A stretch of 64,000 bases of DNA from Campylobacter sp. MIT 12-8780 (GCF_006864535.1 NZ_QHLL01000008.1:17903-81902), one strand, 5' to 3'; positions 10,328 to 19,568 are shown, counted from the stretch's first letter. Notes: generated by a model from the sequence alone, not told the origin. Numbers and translations: made by a program.

Positions 10328-11308
10328 ATGCGATTTTTTACCCTTTTTTCACTCTTTGCATTTTGCTTACTTTGGCAGGAGCTAGCCTTTGCTTTTGTGC
10401 TTTTGCTTTTACCTTTATATGTGATATTTCATGAGCTTTTTATCTTTTTCAAAGCAAGAAAAATGATTATTAAAAGAGCAACTTTAAGGCAAAATGCCTT
10501 GCTTTATAAGCTTACTAAGGGGGATTTTTTTTCAAAAAGCCTGGCTTTTGTCTTTGCTTTTGGTATTTGGCTTCATTTGGTTTTAAACTTAATGCTAGCT
10601 GGACTTTTGGATTTGCTTTTTTTATTTGTAATTTTTCCATGTTTTTTTGTGCTTGTTGTTTTATTTTTTAGAACCCAGTTTAAAAAACACCCTTATAATA
10701 TCTTTAAATTCATACTTTTTGCAAGTTTAGCTTGTGCGTTTTTTTATGCTTTAGTGCAAGTTTTTATGCTTGAAAAAACAGAGGCTTTTTTATATCTTAG
10801 TAATAATATTGATGTGTATAAAACAAGCACACTTGCTTTTATCGACAGCTTTTCTCAAGCCTTGCATATGTTTTTGGTGTTTAAAAATTTTTTATTATTA
10901 TTAAGTGATGATTTGAGTATTTATGTTCTTGTATTTTGCTTTGATTTTATGAATTTTTTTACTCAAGCTTTAGCTTTTGGCTTTGTGTATAGCTTTGTGT
11001 TTAAGGGTAAGATGGATTTTTTCTTATGCCTTGTTTTTGGACTTTTGCTTTTGTTTGTATATGATGAAAAGAAAAACGAGGAGCATAAATACCAAGATAA
11101 AGTTCCTATTCTCATGCAAAACTTAGATCAAAGCTCGCTTTTTCTTGATGAAAATTTAAGCCTTTTAAAACAAAAAAATCAAAATTTTTACCAAGAGCTT
11201 GAAAGCTTAAGAAGCTTACTTAATAAAAATGCCTTTGATATGGGAATTTGGTGGTTTTCGGCTGATAAAGATAAGCTTAAAAAAGACTTAGATGAGCTCT
11301 TGCAATGA
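10328..11308 (+). CDS. Polytopic inner-membrane protein of unknown function
   Basis: The 326-residue protein has about seven or eight strongly hydrophobic segments (for example around residues 1-40, 70-110, 125-150 and 210-245) and a charged cytoplasmic C-terminal tail with likely coiled coil (QSSLFLDENLSLLKQKNQN). No catalytic motif was recognised. It lies directly after ligA and overlaps tlyA by four bases, as a similar membrane protein does in C. jejuni (Cj0587 as I recall). Fold and size are loosely like AI-2E-type permeases, but I cannot support that assignment. Confidence 0.75.
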   Translation: MRFFTLFSLFAFCLLWQELAFAFVLLLLPLYVIFHELFIFFKARKMIIKRATLRQNALLYKLTKGDFFSKSLAFVFAFGIWLHLVLNLMLAGLLDLLFLFVIFPCFFVLVVLFFRTQFKKHPYNIFKFILFASLACAFFYALVQVFMLEKTEAFLYLSNNIDVYKTSTLAFIDSFSQALHMFLVFKNFLLLLSDDLSIYVLVFCFDFMNFFTQALAFGFVYSFVFKGKMDFFLCLVFGLLLLFVYDEKKNEEHKYQDKVPILMQNLDQSSLFLDENLSLLKQKNQNFYQELESLRSLLNKNAFDMGIWWFSADKDKLKKDLDELLQ

Positions 11309-12084
11309 GATATGATAGCTTTGTGAGCAAAAAGCTTGAAATTTCAAGAAACAAAGCCTTAGAGCTGATAGAAAACAAGCAAATCATGCTCAATCAAAGC
11401 TTTTTTAAGCCAGCCTTTGATATAAAGGCTTATTATCTAAGCTTAAAAAACGAGCATACTAAGCAAGAACTAAGCCAAAAAGAACTTTTAGAAAATAAGG
11501 CTTTAAATTTAAAGCTTTTAAGTCAACTTTATGTTTCAAGGGCAGCTTTTAAGCTTGAGGCATTTTTAAAAGAAGTTAAGCTTGATATAAGGGGCAAAAG
11601 CTGTCTTGATATAGGCTCTAGCACAGGAGGTTTTGTGCAGGTTTTGCTTGAAAATGAGGCTAAAAGCGTGCTTGCTTTAGATGTTGGAGCAGGGCAGTTA
11701 CATGAAAGCTTGCGTTTAAACTCAAGGGTAAAAAGTCTTGAAAATACGGATTTAAGAGACTTTGCAAGAACTTATGAGGAGCAAAAATTTGAGCTTATTA
11801 CTTGCGATGTGAGCTTTATCTCACTTTTGCATTTATTAGCTTTCATTGATAAGCTAGCAAATGCTTATATTATCTTGCTTTTTAAGCCTCAATTTGAAGT
11901 TGGTAAAGAAGCAAAAAGAGATAAAAAAGGCGTTTTAAAAGATGAAAAAGCCATCAATTTGGCAAGAAAAAGCTTTGAAAAAGCCTGTATGCAACTTGGC
12001 TGGCTTTTACAAACAAGTATAAAATCAAGCTTAAAAGGAAAGGAAGGTAATGTCGAGTATTTTTACCTGTATTCAAAAAGATAG
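11305..12084 (+). CDS. tlyA: rRNA 2'-O-methyltransferase TlyA (hemolysin A family)
   Basis: TlyA methylates ribose 2'-OH of rRNA cytidines and determines capreomycin sensitivity. The older hemolysin name reflects a phenotype. An N-terminal S4-like RNA-binding domain (residues 1-60) is followed by YVSRAAFKLEAFL (76-88) and the SAM-binding CLDIGSSTGGF (100-110). LFKPQFEVGKE lies further on and fits the catalytic K-D-K-E arrangement of FtsJ-like enzymes. The 259-residue length is typical. It overlaps the membrane gene upstream by four bases and ribF downstream by 35 bases. Confidence 0.93.
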   Translation: MRYDSFVSKKLEISRNKALELIENKQIMLNQSFFKPAFDIKAYYLSLKNEHTKQELSQKELLENKALNLKLLSQLYVSRAAFKLEAFLKEVKLDIRGKSCLDIGSSTGGFVQVLLENEAKSVLALDVGAGQLHESLRLNSRVKSLENTDLRDFARTYEEQKFELITCDVSFISLLHLLAFIDKLANAYIILLFKPQFEVGKEAKRDKKGVLKDEKAINLARKSFEKACMQLGWLLQTSIKSSLKGKEGNVEYFYLYSKR

Positions 12085-12892
12085 GATTGAAAGTCTTGCT
12101 ATAGGTAGGTTTGATGGAATGCACCTTGGGCATTTCAAGCTTTTTTCTCATCTTGATAATAATCCAGCACTCTTGCTTATCGATACAAAAAAGCCTTTTG
12201 CGCTTACAAGTTTAGAGGATAAAAAAGAGCTTGTGGATTTTGAGCTTATTAATGTGGATTTTTCACTGCTTAAAGAACTCAGCGGAGAGGCTTTTTTAAG
12301 ACTTTTAAGGCTTGAGTTTAAGAATTTAAAAAAGATTGTTGTGGGTGAGGATTTTCGCTTTGGCAAAGATAGGGCTTTTAATGCAAAAGATATTGAGCCT
12401 TTAAGTGGGATTAAAACACTTATTGTAAGGGAATTTGAACTTGATGGGGTGGGAGTGCATTCAAGTAAGATTAAGGAGTTTTTGAGTGAGGGCTTGATTG
12501 AAAAGGCAAATGCTTTTTTAGGAAGAAGCTATAAGATTAGTGGTGAGCTTATCAGCGGACAAGGACTTGGTTCAAAAGAGCTTTTTGCTACGCTTAATCT
12601 TGATACAAAAGAGCAGTATTTTTTACCTAAAAATGCAGTATATGCAAGCCATACCATAGTGCAAAATCAAGCTTTTAAAAGTGTAAGTTTTATCGGCAAA
12701 CGTTTAAGCACTGATGAAAAATTCAGCATAGAAACGCATATCATCGAGCCTTTTTCGCTTAAGGTTTTAAAAAATGAGCGTATAGCTTTAAAATTTAAAG
12801 CTTTTTTAAGAGAAAATCAAAAATTTAACACTCTTATAGAGCTTAAAGCTCAAATTCAAAAGGATATTAACAAGGCTTTATCTGTGCTTTGA
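12050..12892 (+). CDS. ribF: Bifunctional riboflavin kinase / FAD synthetase
   Basis: RibF makes FMN and then FAD from riboflavin. The N-terminal nucleotidyltransferase domain has AIGRFDGMHLGHFKL (residues 17-31, the HxGH-type motif), VVGEDFRFGKD and VGVHSSKIKEFL. The C-terminal flavokinase domain begins near GQGLGSKELFATLNL. At 280 residues it is slightly short, the kinase domain being less conserved. The ATG at 12050 lies inside tlyA, preceded by AAGGAAGG, an unusually good ribosome-binding site that supports this start despite the 35-base overlap. Confidence 0.92.
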   Translation: MSSIFTCIQKDRIESLAIGRFDGMHLGHFKLFSHLDNNPALLLIDTKKPFALTSLEDKKELVDFELINVDFSLLKELSGEAFLRLLRLEFKNLKKIVVGEDFRFGKDRAFNAKDIEPLSGIKTLIVREFELDGVGVHSSKIKEFLSEGLIEKANAFLGRSYKISGELISGQGLGSKELFATLNLDTKEQYFLPKNAVYASHTIVQNQAFKSVSFIGKRLSTDEKFSIETHIIEPFSLKVLKNERIALKFKAFLRENQKFNTLIELKAQIQKDINKALSVL

Positions 12893-12948
12893 AAATTTAA
12901 AAGTGATATTTTAGAAAATTATAAAGAAGTTGGGCTTACAGGCTAAAG

Positions 12949-12981
12949 CTTTGCGATGATATCAAGCTTATCATCGCAAAT
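12949..12981. terminator. Bidirectional terminator between ribF and flgH
   Basis: A perfect inverted repeat: TTTGCGATGAT (12950-12960) with ATCATCGCAAA (12970-12980), extended one base inward, around a short loop. T-rich sequence follows on the plus strand. It lies between convergent ribF and flgH and likely ends both transcripts. Confidence 0.8.
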
Positions 12982-13005
12982 TTATAACTTGTTTTTAGCA
13001 TTTGC

Positions 13006-13713
13006 TTAATAAGGCCAAATGGCTTCAAATATGCTTGTTCCCCAAGGCTTTCTCGTGCTTCTTGCGACATCGCCTTCAGTTTTGTATAGGATTTTTGCAT
13101 CAGCTATGTAACGACTATCTATGGTATTGTCTTGTCCTATATCATAAGGGCGGATTACGCCGCTAAGTTGTATGGTTTGTTTTTCACCATTGATAAGAAG
13201 TTCTCTTGAGCCTTCGATGAAATAATTTCCATTTGCAAGGATTTTAATCACACGGGTTGAAATGGTAGTATTAAAGCTTTCATTTCTTGTTTGTGAGCCT
13301 TGTCCTGTGTAGTTTGAGTTTGAATTTGTCCCAAAGCCTATATTTGAATAATCACTAATTGTATTTGCTATGCTTGATAAAGCCCCACCAGCTGTAAGTG
13401 TATCTCCACCTAAATTGGTGTTATTTGTTTTTGAAGTAGCTTTATTAGCTTGCGTGCTTTGTGTGGTGCTTTCTTGTATGGTAACCGTTACAAGATCATT
13501 GACATTCATCGCTTTTTTATCTGAAAATAAGGGATTGTCTCCCTTGCCAAAAAGCGATCCTGGTGCTATTTCGACATTATTTGTTTGTTTTGGTGCAAGC
13601 TCTTCTACATAAGCGGGCGGTTTCATACTGATTTGTGGTTCAACACCAGCTCCACATCCTGTTAAAAAATAAGTTGCTACCAAAGAGCTCACGCAAAAAA
13701 TCCTTTTTTTCAT
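13006..13713 (-). CDS. flgH: Flagellar L-ring protein FlgH
   Basis: FlgH forms the outer-membrane L-ring bushing of the flagellar rod. A lipoprotein signal with lipobox LTGC (Cys20) starts the 235-residue protein. Diagnostic family sequence includes GSLFGKGDNPLFSDKKA, NVNDLVTVTIQESTTQSTQA and LANGNYFIEGSRELLING, ending with a conserved VARSTRKPWGTSIFEAIWPY tail. It stands alone on the minus strand, divergent from pta. A sigma54-type promoter lies 55-68 bases upstream, consistent with rod/hook-stage genes of Campylobacter being RpoN-dependent. Confidence 0.96.
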   Translation of the reverse strand: MKKRIFCVSSLVATYFLTGCGAGVEPQISMKPPAYVEELAPKQTNNVEIAPGSLFGKGDNPLFSDKKAMNVNDLVTVTIQESTTQSTQANKATSKTNNTNLGGDTLTAGGALSSIANTISDYSNIGFGTNSNSNYTGQGSQTRNESFNTTISTRVIKILANGNYFIEGSRELLINGEKQTIQLSGVIRPYDIGQDNTIDSRYIADAKILYKTEGDVARSTRKPWGTSIFEAIWPY

Positions 13714-13754
13714 TTTTCTTCCTTAATAAAAGTTTATTTTTAATAAAATCTTAG

Positions 13755-13760
13755 TAAAAT
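13755..13760 (+). promoter_or_regulatory. Candidate -10 for pta-ackA
   Basis: TAAAAT in an AT-rich run, 47 bases before the pta ATG. Its predicted start point near 13767 falls against the -12 element of the opposite flgH promoter, so the two promoters would overlap. Weak by sequence alone. Confidence 0.4.
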
Positions 13761-13767
13761 TATAAAA

Positions 13768-13781
13768 GCAAATTGAGTTCC
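13768..13781 (-). promoter_or_regulatory. Sigma54 (RpoN) promoter for flgH
   Basis: Read on the minus strand the sequence is TTGGAACTCAATTTGCTTTT. It has the -24 GG at 13780-13781 and -12 GC at 13768-13769 with exactly ten bases between, matching the Campylobacter TTGGAAC-N5-TTGC pattern. The predicted start point, near 13757, leaves a leader of about 43 bases before flgH. Confidence 0.8.
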
Positions 13782-13806
13782 AACTTTAAAAAAGCAAGGA
13801 GTAAAA

Positions 13807-15315
13807 ATGAGAAGTTTATACCTCATTCGTTCTGATCAAAAGGAGATAAACCTCAAAATCAGCACCCAGTTGCTAGAAAATTTATGTAAAAAGCATAAAA
13901 ACCTAGCCCTTTTTTGCCCAGTAGTGAGTGAAGATACCATAGAAACACTTAAAAATCTCATCACCAAATTCAAACTCAAACAAGACTTAGCAAGCGTGTA
14001 TAGTTTTAATTTTCAAAATGGCACCAAGCAATACAACGACGATCAAAATCTTTTTACTGATAAGATCATTAATGACTATGAAAATTTAAAAGCAAATTAT
14101 GATTTTGTTTTTGTTGTGGGCTTTTCAAGATTTGGGATTTTAGGCTCTTTTGAGATTAATACCCGTCTTGCAAAAGAGCTTAACACGCCAATTTATGCTA
14201 TAGTAGATAAAAACAATGCCAAAATGTGCGATGATTATCTACAAAAACGTCTTGAAAGCAAGAATTTTGTTATTATTGATGAGTGGTTTAATCAAGAAAA
14301 TGTAAAAGAGCTTGATGATTATACCTTTTTAACACCTAATCGCTTTCGTTACAAGCTTATACAAAGTGCTAAAAAAGACAAAAAAATCGTTGTGTTACCA
14401 GAAAGTGATGATGATAGGATCATTGAAGCTAGTGGAATTTTGCTCGAGCAAGAAGTTGTCGATCTTATCTTGCTTGGCAATGAAAAAGAAGTCAAAGAAA
14501 GAGCAAACAGGCTTGGCGTTGATCTTAAAAATGCACAAATTCTTGATCCAAAAAACTCGCCTTTTCATGATGAGTTTGCAAACACGCTTTATGAAGCAAG
14601 AAAAGCAAAGGGTATGAGCTTAGAAGAAGCAAAAAAACTCGTGCTTGATCGCACTTTTTTTGGCACACTCTTAGTGCATGCTCAAAAAGCTGATGCTATG
14701 GTAAGTGGAGCTTCTACAACTACAGCTGAGACTATACGACCGGCTTTACAGCTCATTAAAACAAAACCAAATGTAAAAACCGTTTCAGGTATGTTTTTTA
14801 TGAGCTTAGAAGATAGGCTTTTGGTGTTTGCTGATTGTGCGGTTACGCCAAATCCTACCCCAGAGCAAATTGCAGAGATAGCTTATACTAGCGCAAGCAC
14901 AGCCAAAGCCTTTGGGCTTGATCCAAAAGTAGCTATACTTTCTTACTCAAGTGGAAGCAGTGGCAGTGGCATAAGTGTAGAAGCAAGCAAAGAAGCGCTA
15001 AAAATAGCAAAAGAGCGATATCCAGAACTTTGTGTTGATGGACCTTTGCAGTTTGACGCAGCTTATGATCCACTCACTGCAAAAAGCAAAATGCCCGGTT
15101 CAAAAGTCGCAGGCTATGCAAATGTTTTTGTATTCCCAGACTTAAATGCTGCAAATATAGGCTATAAAGCCGTGCAAAGAACAGCTGGAGCGCTTGCTAT
15201 AGGTCCTATCTTACAAGGACTTAAAAAGCCAGTAAATGACTTAAGTCGAGGCTGCTTGGTTGATGATGTGGTAAATACTGTCATTTTAAGTGCGATTCAA
15301 GCACAAGATAATTAA
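13807..15315 (+). CDS. pta: Phosphate acetyltransferase
   Basis: Pta interconverts acetyl-CoA and acetyl phosphate. The C-terminal catalytic domain (about residue 180 to the end) carries VVLPESDDDRIIEAS, ADAMVSGASTTTAETIRPAL, FADCAVTPNPTPEQIAEIA and SYSSGSSGSG. The N-terminal part of about 180 residues resembles the DRTGG-type regulatory region of long Pta enzymes but is shorter, as in C. jejuni (502 residues here). Ribosome-binding site AAGGAG precedes the ATG. It lies 20 bases upstream of ackA, forming the acetate-overflow and acetate-use operon. Confidence 0.96.
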   Translation: MRSLYLIRSDQKEINLKISTQLLENLCKKHKNLALFCPVVSEDTIETLKNLITKFKLKQDLASVYSFNFQNGTKQYNDDQNLFTDKIINDYENLKANYDFVFVVGFSRFGILGSFEINTRLAKELNTPIYAIVDKNNAKMCDDYLQKRLESKNFVIIDEWFNQENVKELDDYTFLTPNRFRYKLIQSAKKDKKIVVLPESDDDRIIEASGILLEQEVVDLILLGNEKEVKERANRLGVDLKNAQILDPKNSPFHDEFANTLYEARKAKGMSLEEAKKLVLDRTFFGTLLVHAQKADAMVSGASTTTAETIRPALQLIKTKPNVKTVSGMFFMSLEDRLLVFADCAVTPNPTPEQIAEIAYTSASTAKAFGLDPKVAILSYSSGSSGSGISVEASKEALKIAKERYPELCVDGPLQFDAAYDPLTAKSKMPGSKVAGYANVFVFPDLNAANIGYKAVQRTAGALAIGPILQGLKKPVNDLSRGCLVDDVVNTVILSAIQAQDN

Positions 15316-15335
15316 ATTTTGATAAAAGGAAAACA

Positions 15336-16520
15336 ATGAAAATTTTAGTATTAAACTCGGGTTCAAGCTCGATTAAATTTAAGCTTTATGAAGATAAAAC
15401 CGCTGTTGCAAGCGGACTTGTTGAAAAGATAGGTGAAAGTGATTCTAAAGTGGAGCTTAAAGATATCGCTAAAGATAAAAAATACTCACGCGAAGGAGCA
15501 ATCGCAAATCATGAAGTAGGTTTAAGTCTTGTTAATGAACTTTTTAAAGAATCAGGGCTTTTGCATGATTTAAATGAGCTTGATGGTTGCGGACATAGAG
15601 TCGTGCAAGGTGGAGCAAAACTAATTAATCACTGCGTCGTTGATGAGGCTGTGCTAAATGAAATTCAAAGAGTAAGCGTTATGGCACCTTTACACAACCC
15701 AGCCCACATAGCTGGCATTAAAACTATGCAAAAAGCTGCCCCTAAGGTAAAAAATGTCGTTGTATTTGATACAGCGTTTCATTCAACTATGCCAGATTTT
15801 GCGTATATGTATGCTTTACCTTATGAGTATTTTGAAGAAGATAAGATTAGAAAATATGGCTTTCATGGCACTTCTCATTCTTATGTAAGTAAAAAAGCCG
15901 CTGAGTTTTTAGGTATAGAGCTAAACAAATTTAACGCTATTACCGCTCATCTTGGAAATGGCGCAAGTGTAAGTGCTATAGAAGGTGGAAAATGCGTGGA
16001 TACTTCTATGGGACTTACTCCGCTTGAAGGGTTGATGATGGGAACAAGATGTGGAGATATTGATCCAGCTATCGTGCCTTATCTTGCTAAAACTAAGGGC
16101 TTAAATCCAGAGCAAATCGATAATATAATGAATAAAAAAAGTGGATTTTTAGGAATTTGTGGCTTTAATGACTTAAGAGATGTTGAAGCACAAATCGAAA
16201 AAGGCGACAAAAAAGCAAAACTCGCCCAAGATATGTATATCTACCGCCTTGCTAAATACATAGGCTCATATTTTGCTATCTTGCCACGCACTGACGCACT
16301 TATCTTTACAGCTGGAGTTGGCGAAAATTCTGATCTTGTGCGAAAGCTTGTGTGTGATAAACTTGCTCATCTTGGTTTTGAGCTTGATGAAAGCGTAAAT
16401 AAAGGCTTAAGAGGTAAGCTTTGTGAAATTTCTAAAGCAGGTTCAAAGGTAAAAATTCTCATCGTGCCAACTGATGAAGAGCTTGAAATCGCTACCATTA
16501 CAGAAAATTTGATTAAATAA
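15336..16520 (+). CDS. ackA: Acetate kinase
   Basis: AckA makes ATP and acetate from acetyl phosphate, or the reverse. The 394-residue protein starts VLNSGSSSIKFKLY (phosphate-1 motif), has VFDTAFHSTMP and KYGFHGTSHSYV with the catalytic region, THAHLGNGASV-like ITAHLGNGASVSAI, and GVGENS near the C-terminus (adenosine motif). Length is typical. It is the second gene after pta, preceded by AAAGGAAA, and is followed by a strong terminator. No anomaly was seen. Confidence 0.97.
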   Translation: MKILVLNSGSSSIKFKLYEDKTAVASGLVEKIGESDSKVELKDIAKDKKYSREGAIANHEVGLSLVNELFKESGLLHDLNELDGCGHRVVQGGAKLINHCVVDEAVLNEIQRVSVMAPLHNPAHIAGIKTMQKAAPKVKNVVVFDTAFHSTMPDFAYMYALPYEYFEEDKIRKYGFHGTSHSYVSKKAAEFLGIELNKFNAITAHLGNGASVSAIEGGKCVDTSMGLTPLEGLMMGTRCGDIDPAIVPYLAKTKGLNPEQIDNIMNKKSGFLGICGFNDLRDVEAQIEKGDKKAKLAQDMYIYRLAKYIGSYFAILPRTDALIFTAGVGENSDLVRKLVCDKLAHLGFELDESVNKGLRGKLCEISKAGSKVKILIVPTDEELEIATITENLIK

Positions 16521-16543
16521 CCCTTTTTCCTCTATCTTTAAAA

Positions 16544-16581
16544 AAACTTCAGTATGTAAAAAAGCTTACATGCTGAAGTTT
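16544..16581 (+). terminator. Strong terminator after ackA
   Basis: A 16-bp stem (AAACTTCAGTATGTAA with TTACATGCTGAAGTTT, one G-U) around a six-base loop, starting 24 bases after the ackA stop. The flanking sequence is A- and T-rich. It separates the pta-ackA transcript from the long AT-rich gap before the thiolase gene. Confidence 0.85.
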
Positions 16582-17080
16582 GGTTGATTAGATACTTTAA
16601 GTAAAATTATCTATTTTTATTATATTGCTTTGAATACAATGGACTTTAAAAAAAACGAAATTAAAAAATGAAAATTTTCTTTCTCAATTTTCTTAATTTT
16701 ATATTTTAAATTTTTAAGATTATTATTATTGATTGTTTTTATCATTTATAGTTTTTGTTGTTCTATAGCATTTTTATTATACCTACTTGAATTTAAATAT
16801 GATAAAATAAATATTTAATATAATATCTCTCCCTTTAGCCAAAATAATTCTATATTTTTTACACAATAATTTCTATCAAAAAGTAAAAAATATTAAATAA
16901 AACTTAAATATAAAAGTAATAAAAATGAAAAATTTGTTACTTTATTACTCAAAAAAATTAAAATAAACTTAAAAAAAGCATTTTTTCTTTTTTGGAAATA
17001 AGAATTTTTAATTTTTGTTATCATTGAGCTTATGAGGTGAAAAACAAGAGTAGTCTCAAATTCTTTTTTAGGAGCAAACA
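16582..17080. other. 500-base AT-rich gap without a recognised gene
   Basis: Very AT-rich sequence between the ackA terminator and the thiolase gene. A 62-codon minus-strand open frame here (16893-17081) is low in complexity and has no recognisable protein features, so I do not call it. The gap should hold the promoter of the downstream operon, but several TA-rich candidates exist and none stands out. A perfect ribosome-binding site TTAGGAG lies 8-14 bases before the ATG at 17081. A two-codon ATGAGG-TGA frame lies about 50 bases upstream of that ATG. Confidence 0.5.
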
Positions 17081-18265
17081 ATGCAAGAAGTTGTTATTGT
17101 AAGTGCGAAAAGAACCGCGTTGGGTTCTTTTATGGGTAGCTTGAAAAACACCAAAGCGGTGGATCTAGCAAGTGCTGTTGCTAAGGCGATTTTCGCAGAA
17201 ACTAAGATTGATCCAAATCTTGTTGATGAAGTGATTTTAGGACAAATCCTTCAAGCAGGACAAGGACAAAACTCTGCTAGACAAGTCTTAATCAATAGCG
17301 GAATTGATCAAAGCAAATCTGCTTTTACGATCAACAAAGTATGTGGCTCTGGACTTAAAGCCATAGGTTTAGCACAGCAAAGCATAGCTCTAGGAGATGC
17401 TGAAGTGATACTTGCAGGTGGAGCTGAGAATATGTCAATGTCTCCTTATTTGCTCGAAGGAATTCGAGAAGGCTATAAAATGGGCGATAAAAAAGTCGTT
17501 GATAGCATGATTAAAGATGCTTTATCTTGCGCTTTTAATAATTATCATATGGGTATTACTGCTGAAAATTTGGTAAAAAAATACGGCTTAACAAGAGATG
17601 AACAAGACAAATTTGCTCTTGAGTCTCAAATCAAAGCTAAAAAAGCCTTAGAATCAGGCGTTTTTAAAGATGAGATCGTGCCTATAACATTAAAAAGCAA
17701 AAAAGGCGACACTATCTTTGATAAAGATGAGTTTGTAAAACTTGATGCAAGTGCTGAAGGACTTAATAAACTCAAACCAGCCTTTGACAAAGAAGGTTCA
17801 GTAACAGCTGGAAATTCATCAGGTATCAATGATGGAGCAGCCCTAGTGCTTGTGATGAGTAAGGCAAAAGCTCAAGCTTTAAATCTTCCTATACTAGCCA
17901 CAATCAAAGCCGTAGCAGCAGCTGGAGTTGATCCAAGTATCATGGGTATAGGAGCAGCAGCAGCAGCTCAAAAAGTGCTTGATAAAGCTAAGATGAGTAT
18001 CAATGATATCGATGTAATCGAAGCAAATGAAGCTTTTGCAGCCCAATCTCTAGCGTGCTTAAAAGAGCTAAAACCAAATGATCTTTCCAAAATCAATATC
18101 AATGGTGGAGCTATAGCTTTAGGACATCCAGTTGGTGCAAGTGGAGCAAGAATCACCGTAAGCTTACTTCACGAGATGAAAAGAAGAAAAGCAAAACACG
18201 GCTTAGCAACTCTATGTATAGGTGGCGGGCAGGGAATCGCTGCTATTTTTGAAAGGAATGAATAA
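17081..18265 (+). CDS. atoB: Acetyl-CoA acetyltransferase (thiolase)
   Basis: Thiolase II that interconverts two acetyl-CoA and acetoacetyl-CoA. The nucleophile Cys88 is in [23 protein letters not shown], the [10 protein letters not shown] histidine motif and Cys379 in CIGGGQG are all present. The 394-residue length is usual. Followed directly by CoA-transferase subunits A and B and a fatty-acid transporter, it most likely cleaves acetoacetyl-CoA made from imported acetoacetate. The same gene set (thiolase, scoA, scoB, transporter) is known in H. pylori. A biosynthetic direction cannot be excluded. Confidence 0.95.
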   Translation: MQEVVIVSAKRTALGSFMGSLKNTKAVDLASAVAKAIFAETKIDPNLVDEVILGQILQAGQGQNSARQVLINSGIDQSKSAFTINKVCGSGLKAIGLAQQSIALGDAEVILAGGAENMSMSPYLLEGIREGYKMGDKKVVDSMIKDALSCAFNNYHMGITAENLVKKYGLTRDEQDKFALESQIKAKKALESGVFKDEIVPITLKSKKGDTIFDKDEFVKLDASAEGLNKLKPAFDKEGSVTAGNSSGINDGAALVLVMSKAKAQALNLPILATIKAVAAAGVDPSIMGIGAAAAAQKVLDKAKMSINDIDVIEANEAFAAQSLACLKELKPNDLSKININGGAIALGHPVGASGARITVSLLHEMKRRKAKHGLATLCIGGGQGIAAIFERNE

Positions 18266-18918
18266 TGAAAAAAATCTCTGCAAAAGAAGCGGCAGCTTTA
18301 ATCAAAGATGGTGATTCTGTAATGATGGGTGGCTTTTTGGGTTGTGGCACAGCGCATAAATGTGTTGATGCCCTGCTTGAAGCTGGAACAAAGAATTTAA
18401 CAATGATAGGCAATGACACAGCTATGGCTGATTATAGTTATGGTAAGCTTGTTGTGGCTGGACAGCTAAAAAAAGTCATCGCCACTCACATAGGCACAAA
18501 CAAAGAAACCGGAAGATTGATGAGTGAAGGACAACTTGAAGTTGATCTTGTGCCACAAGGAACTTTAGCTGAGAGGATAAGAGCTGGAGGATATGGACTT
18601 GGTGGTGTGCTTGTAACTACAGGACTTGGCACTGATGTAGCTAAGGGTAAAGATATAGTTAAAGTTGATGGTAAAGAGTTCTTGCTTGAAAAGGCTTTGC
18701 GTGCAAAAGTTGCACTTATCTATGCTACAAAGGCTGATAAATACGGCAATCTAAGCTATGATGGCACAACAAGAAATTTTAATGTCGTAATGGCTATGGC
18801 GGCTGATATAGTCATCGTTGAAGTTGAAGAATTTGTCGATGGTGCCTTAGATCCAAACCAAGTGATCATTCCTGGCGTCGTGGTTGATTACATAGTAGAA
18901 AGCAAAAAGGAGAAATAA
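18265..18918 (+). CDS. scoA: 3-oxoacid CoA-transferase subunit A
   Basis: The A subunit of succinyl-CoA (or acetyl-CoA):acetoacetate CoA-transferase, which activates acetoacetate by moving CoA from another thioester. The 217-residue protein begins with KISAKEAAALIKDGDSVMMG, contains GGFLGCGTAHKCVDAL and LVPQGTLAERIRAGG, and ends with VDGALDPNQVIIPGVVV, all typical of the family. One base overlaps the thiolase stop and the scoB ATG. The donor cannot be told from sequence, so scoA and atoD are both possible names. Confidence 0.93.
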   Translation: MKKISAKEAAALIKDGDSVMMGGFLGCGTAHKCVDALLEAGTKNLTMIGNDTAMADYSYGKLVVAGQLKKVIATHIGTNKETGRLMSEGQLEVDLVPQGTLAERIRAGGYGLGGVLVTTGLGTDVAKGKDIVKVDGKEFLLEKALRAKVALIYATKADKYGNLSYDGTTRNFNVVMAMAADIVIVEVEEFVDGALDPNQVIIPGVVVDYIVESKKEK

Positions 18919-19559
18919 TGGCACTAAGCAAAGAAGAAATCGTTGCTCTTATCGTGAAAAGAGTAGCAAAAGACTTTAAAGATGGGGATTTAGTAAATTT
19001 AGGTATAGGTATGCCAACTCAAGCAGCAAACTACTTACCAAGTGGAGTTGAGATCATTATGCAATCAGAAAATGGTATGCTTAAAATGGGACCAGCGCCA
19101 GCTGAAAAAAATCCACGCGTTACAAACGCAGGCGGACAGGCTTCATCTATACTAGAAGGGGGTATGTTTTTTGACTCAAGCTTTTCTTTTGGCTTGATTC
19201 GTGGCGGGCATGTTGATATTACTGTGCTTGGCGGACTTGAGGTTGATGAGCAAGGTAATCTTGCAAACTGGATTATCCCGGGCAAATTAGTGCCGGGTAT
19301 GGGCGGGGCAATGGACCTTGTCAATGGAACAAAAAAAGTGATCGTGGTTATGGAACATACTGATAAAAATGGCAATTCAAAGCTTAAAAAAGCGTGCTCT
19401 TTGCCGTTAACCGGTGCAAAATGCGTTAATCGCGTGATCACTGAACTTGGGGTGTTTGATTTTGAAAATGGCAAAATGAAACTTGTTGAACTTCAAGGCG
19501 AAGCAACTTTAGATGAGGTGAAAGCTAAAACTGAAGCAAACTTTGAAGTATGCATTTAA
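18918..19559 (+). CDS. scoB: 3-oxoacid CoA-transferase subunit B
   Basis: The catalytic B subunit. Glu51 in the MQSENGMLKMGP segment matches the active-site glutamate (SENG) that forms the enzyme-CoA thioester. NLGIGMPTQAANY precedes it, and GGHVDITVLGGLEVDEQGN and WIIPGKLVPGMGGAMDLV follow. At 213 residues the length is typical. Its start overlaps scoA by one base and an AGGAG-like site lies in the scoA end. It works as a heteromer with ScoA and passes acetoacetyl-CoA to the thiolase encoded upstream. Confidence 0.94.
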   Translation: MALSKEEIVALIVKRVAKDFKDGDLVNLGIGMPTQAANYLPSGVEIIMQSENGMLKMGPAPAEKNPRVTNAGGQASSILEGGMFFDSSFSFGLIRGGHVDITVLGGLEVDEQGNLANWIIPGKLVPGMGGAMDLVNGTKKVIVVMEHTDKNGNSKLKKACSLPLTGAKCVNRVITELGVFDFENGKMKLVELQGEATLDEVKAKTEANFEVCI

Positions 19560-19568
19560 AGGACTAAT

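Noticed and set aside
17032..17040. ATG-AGG-TGA mini-frame upstream of the thiolase gene as a leader peptide
   Set aside because: Only two codons, no good ribosome-binding site and no adjoining terminator-like hairpin, unlike the metQ leader.
16893..17081. 62-codon minus-strand frame in the AT-rich gap
   Set aside because: Low-complexity Phe/Lys/Asn-rich translation, no clear ribosome-binding site, and it covers the promoter zone of the thiolase operon.
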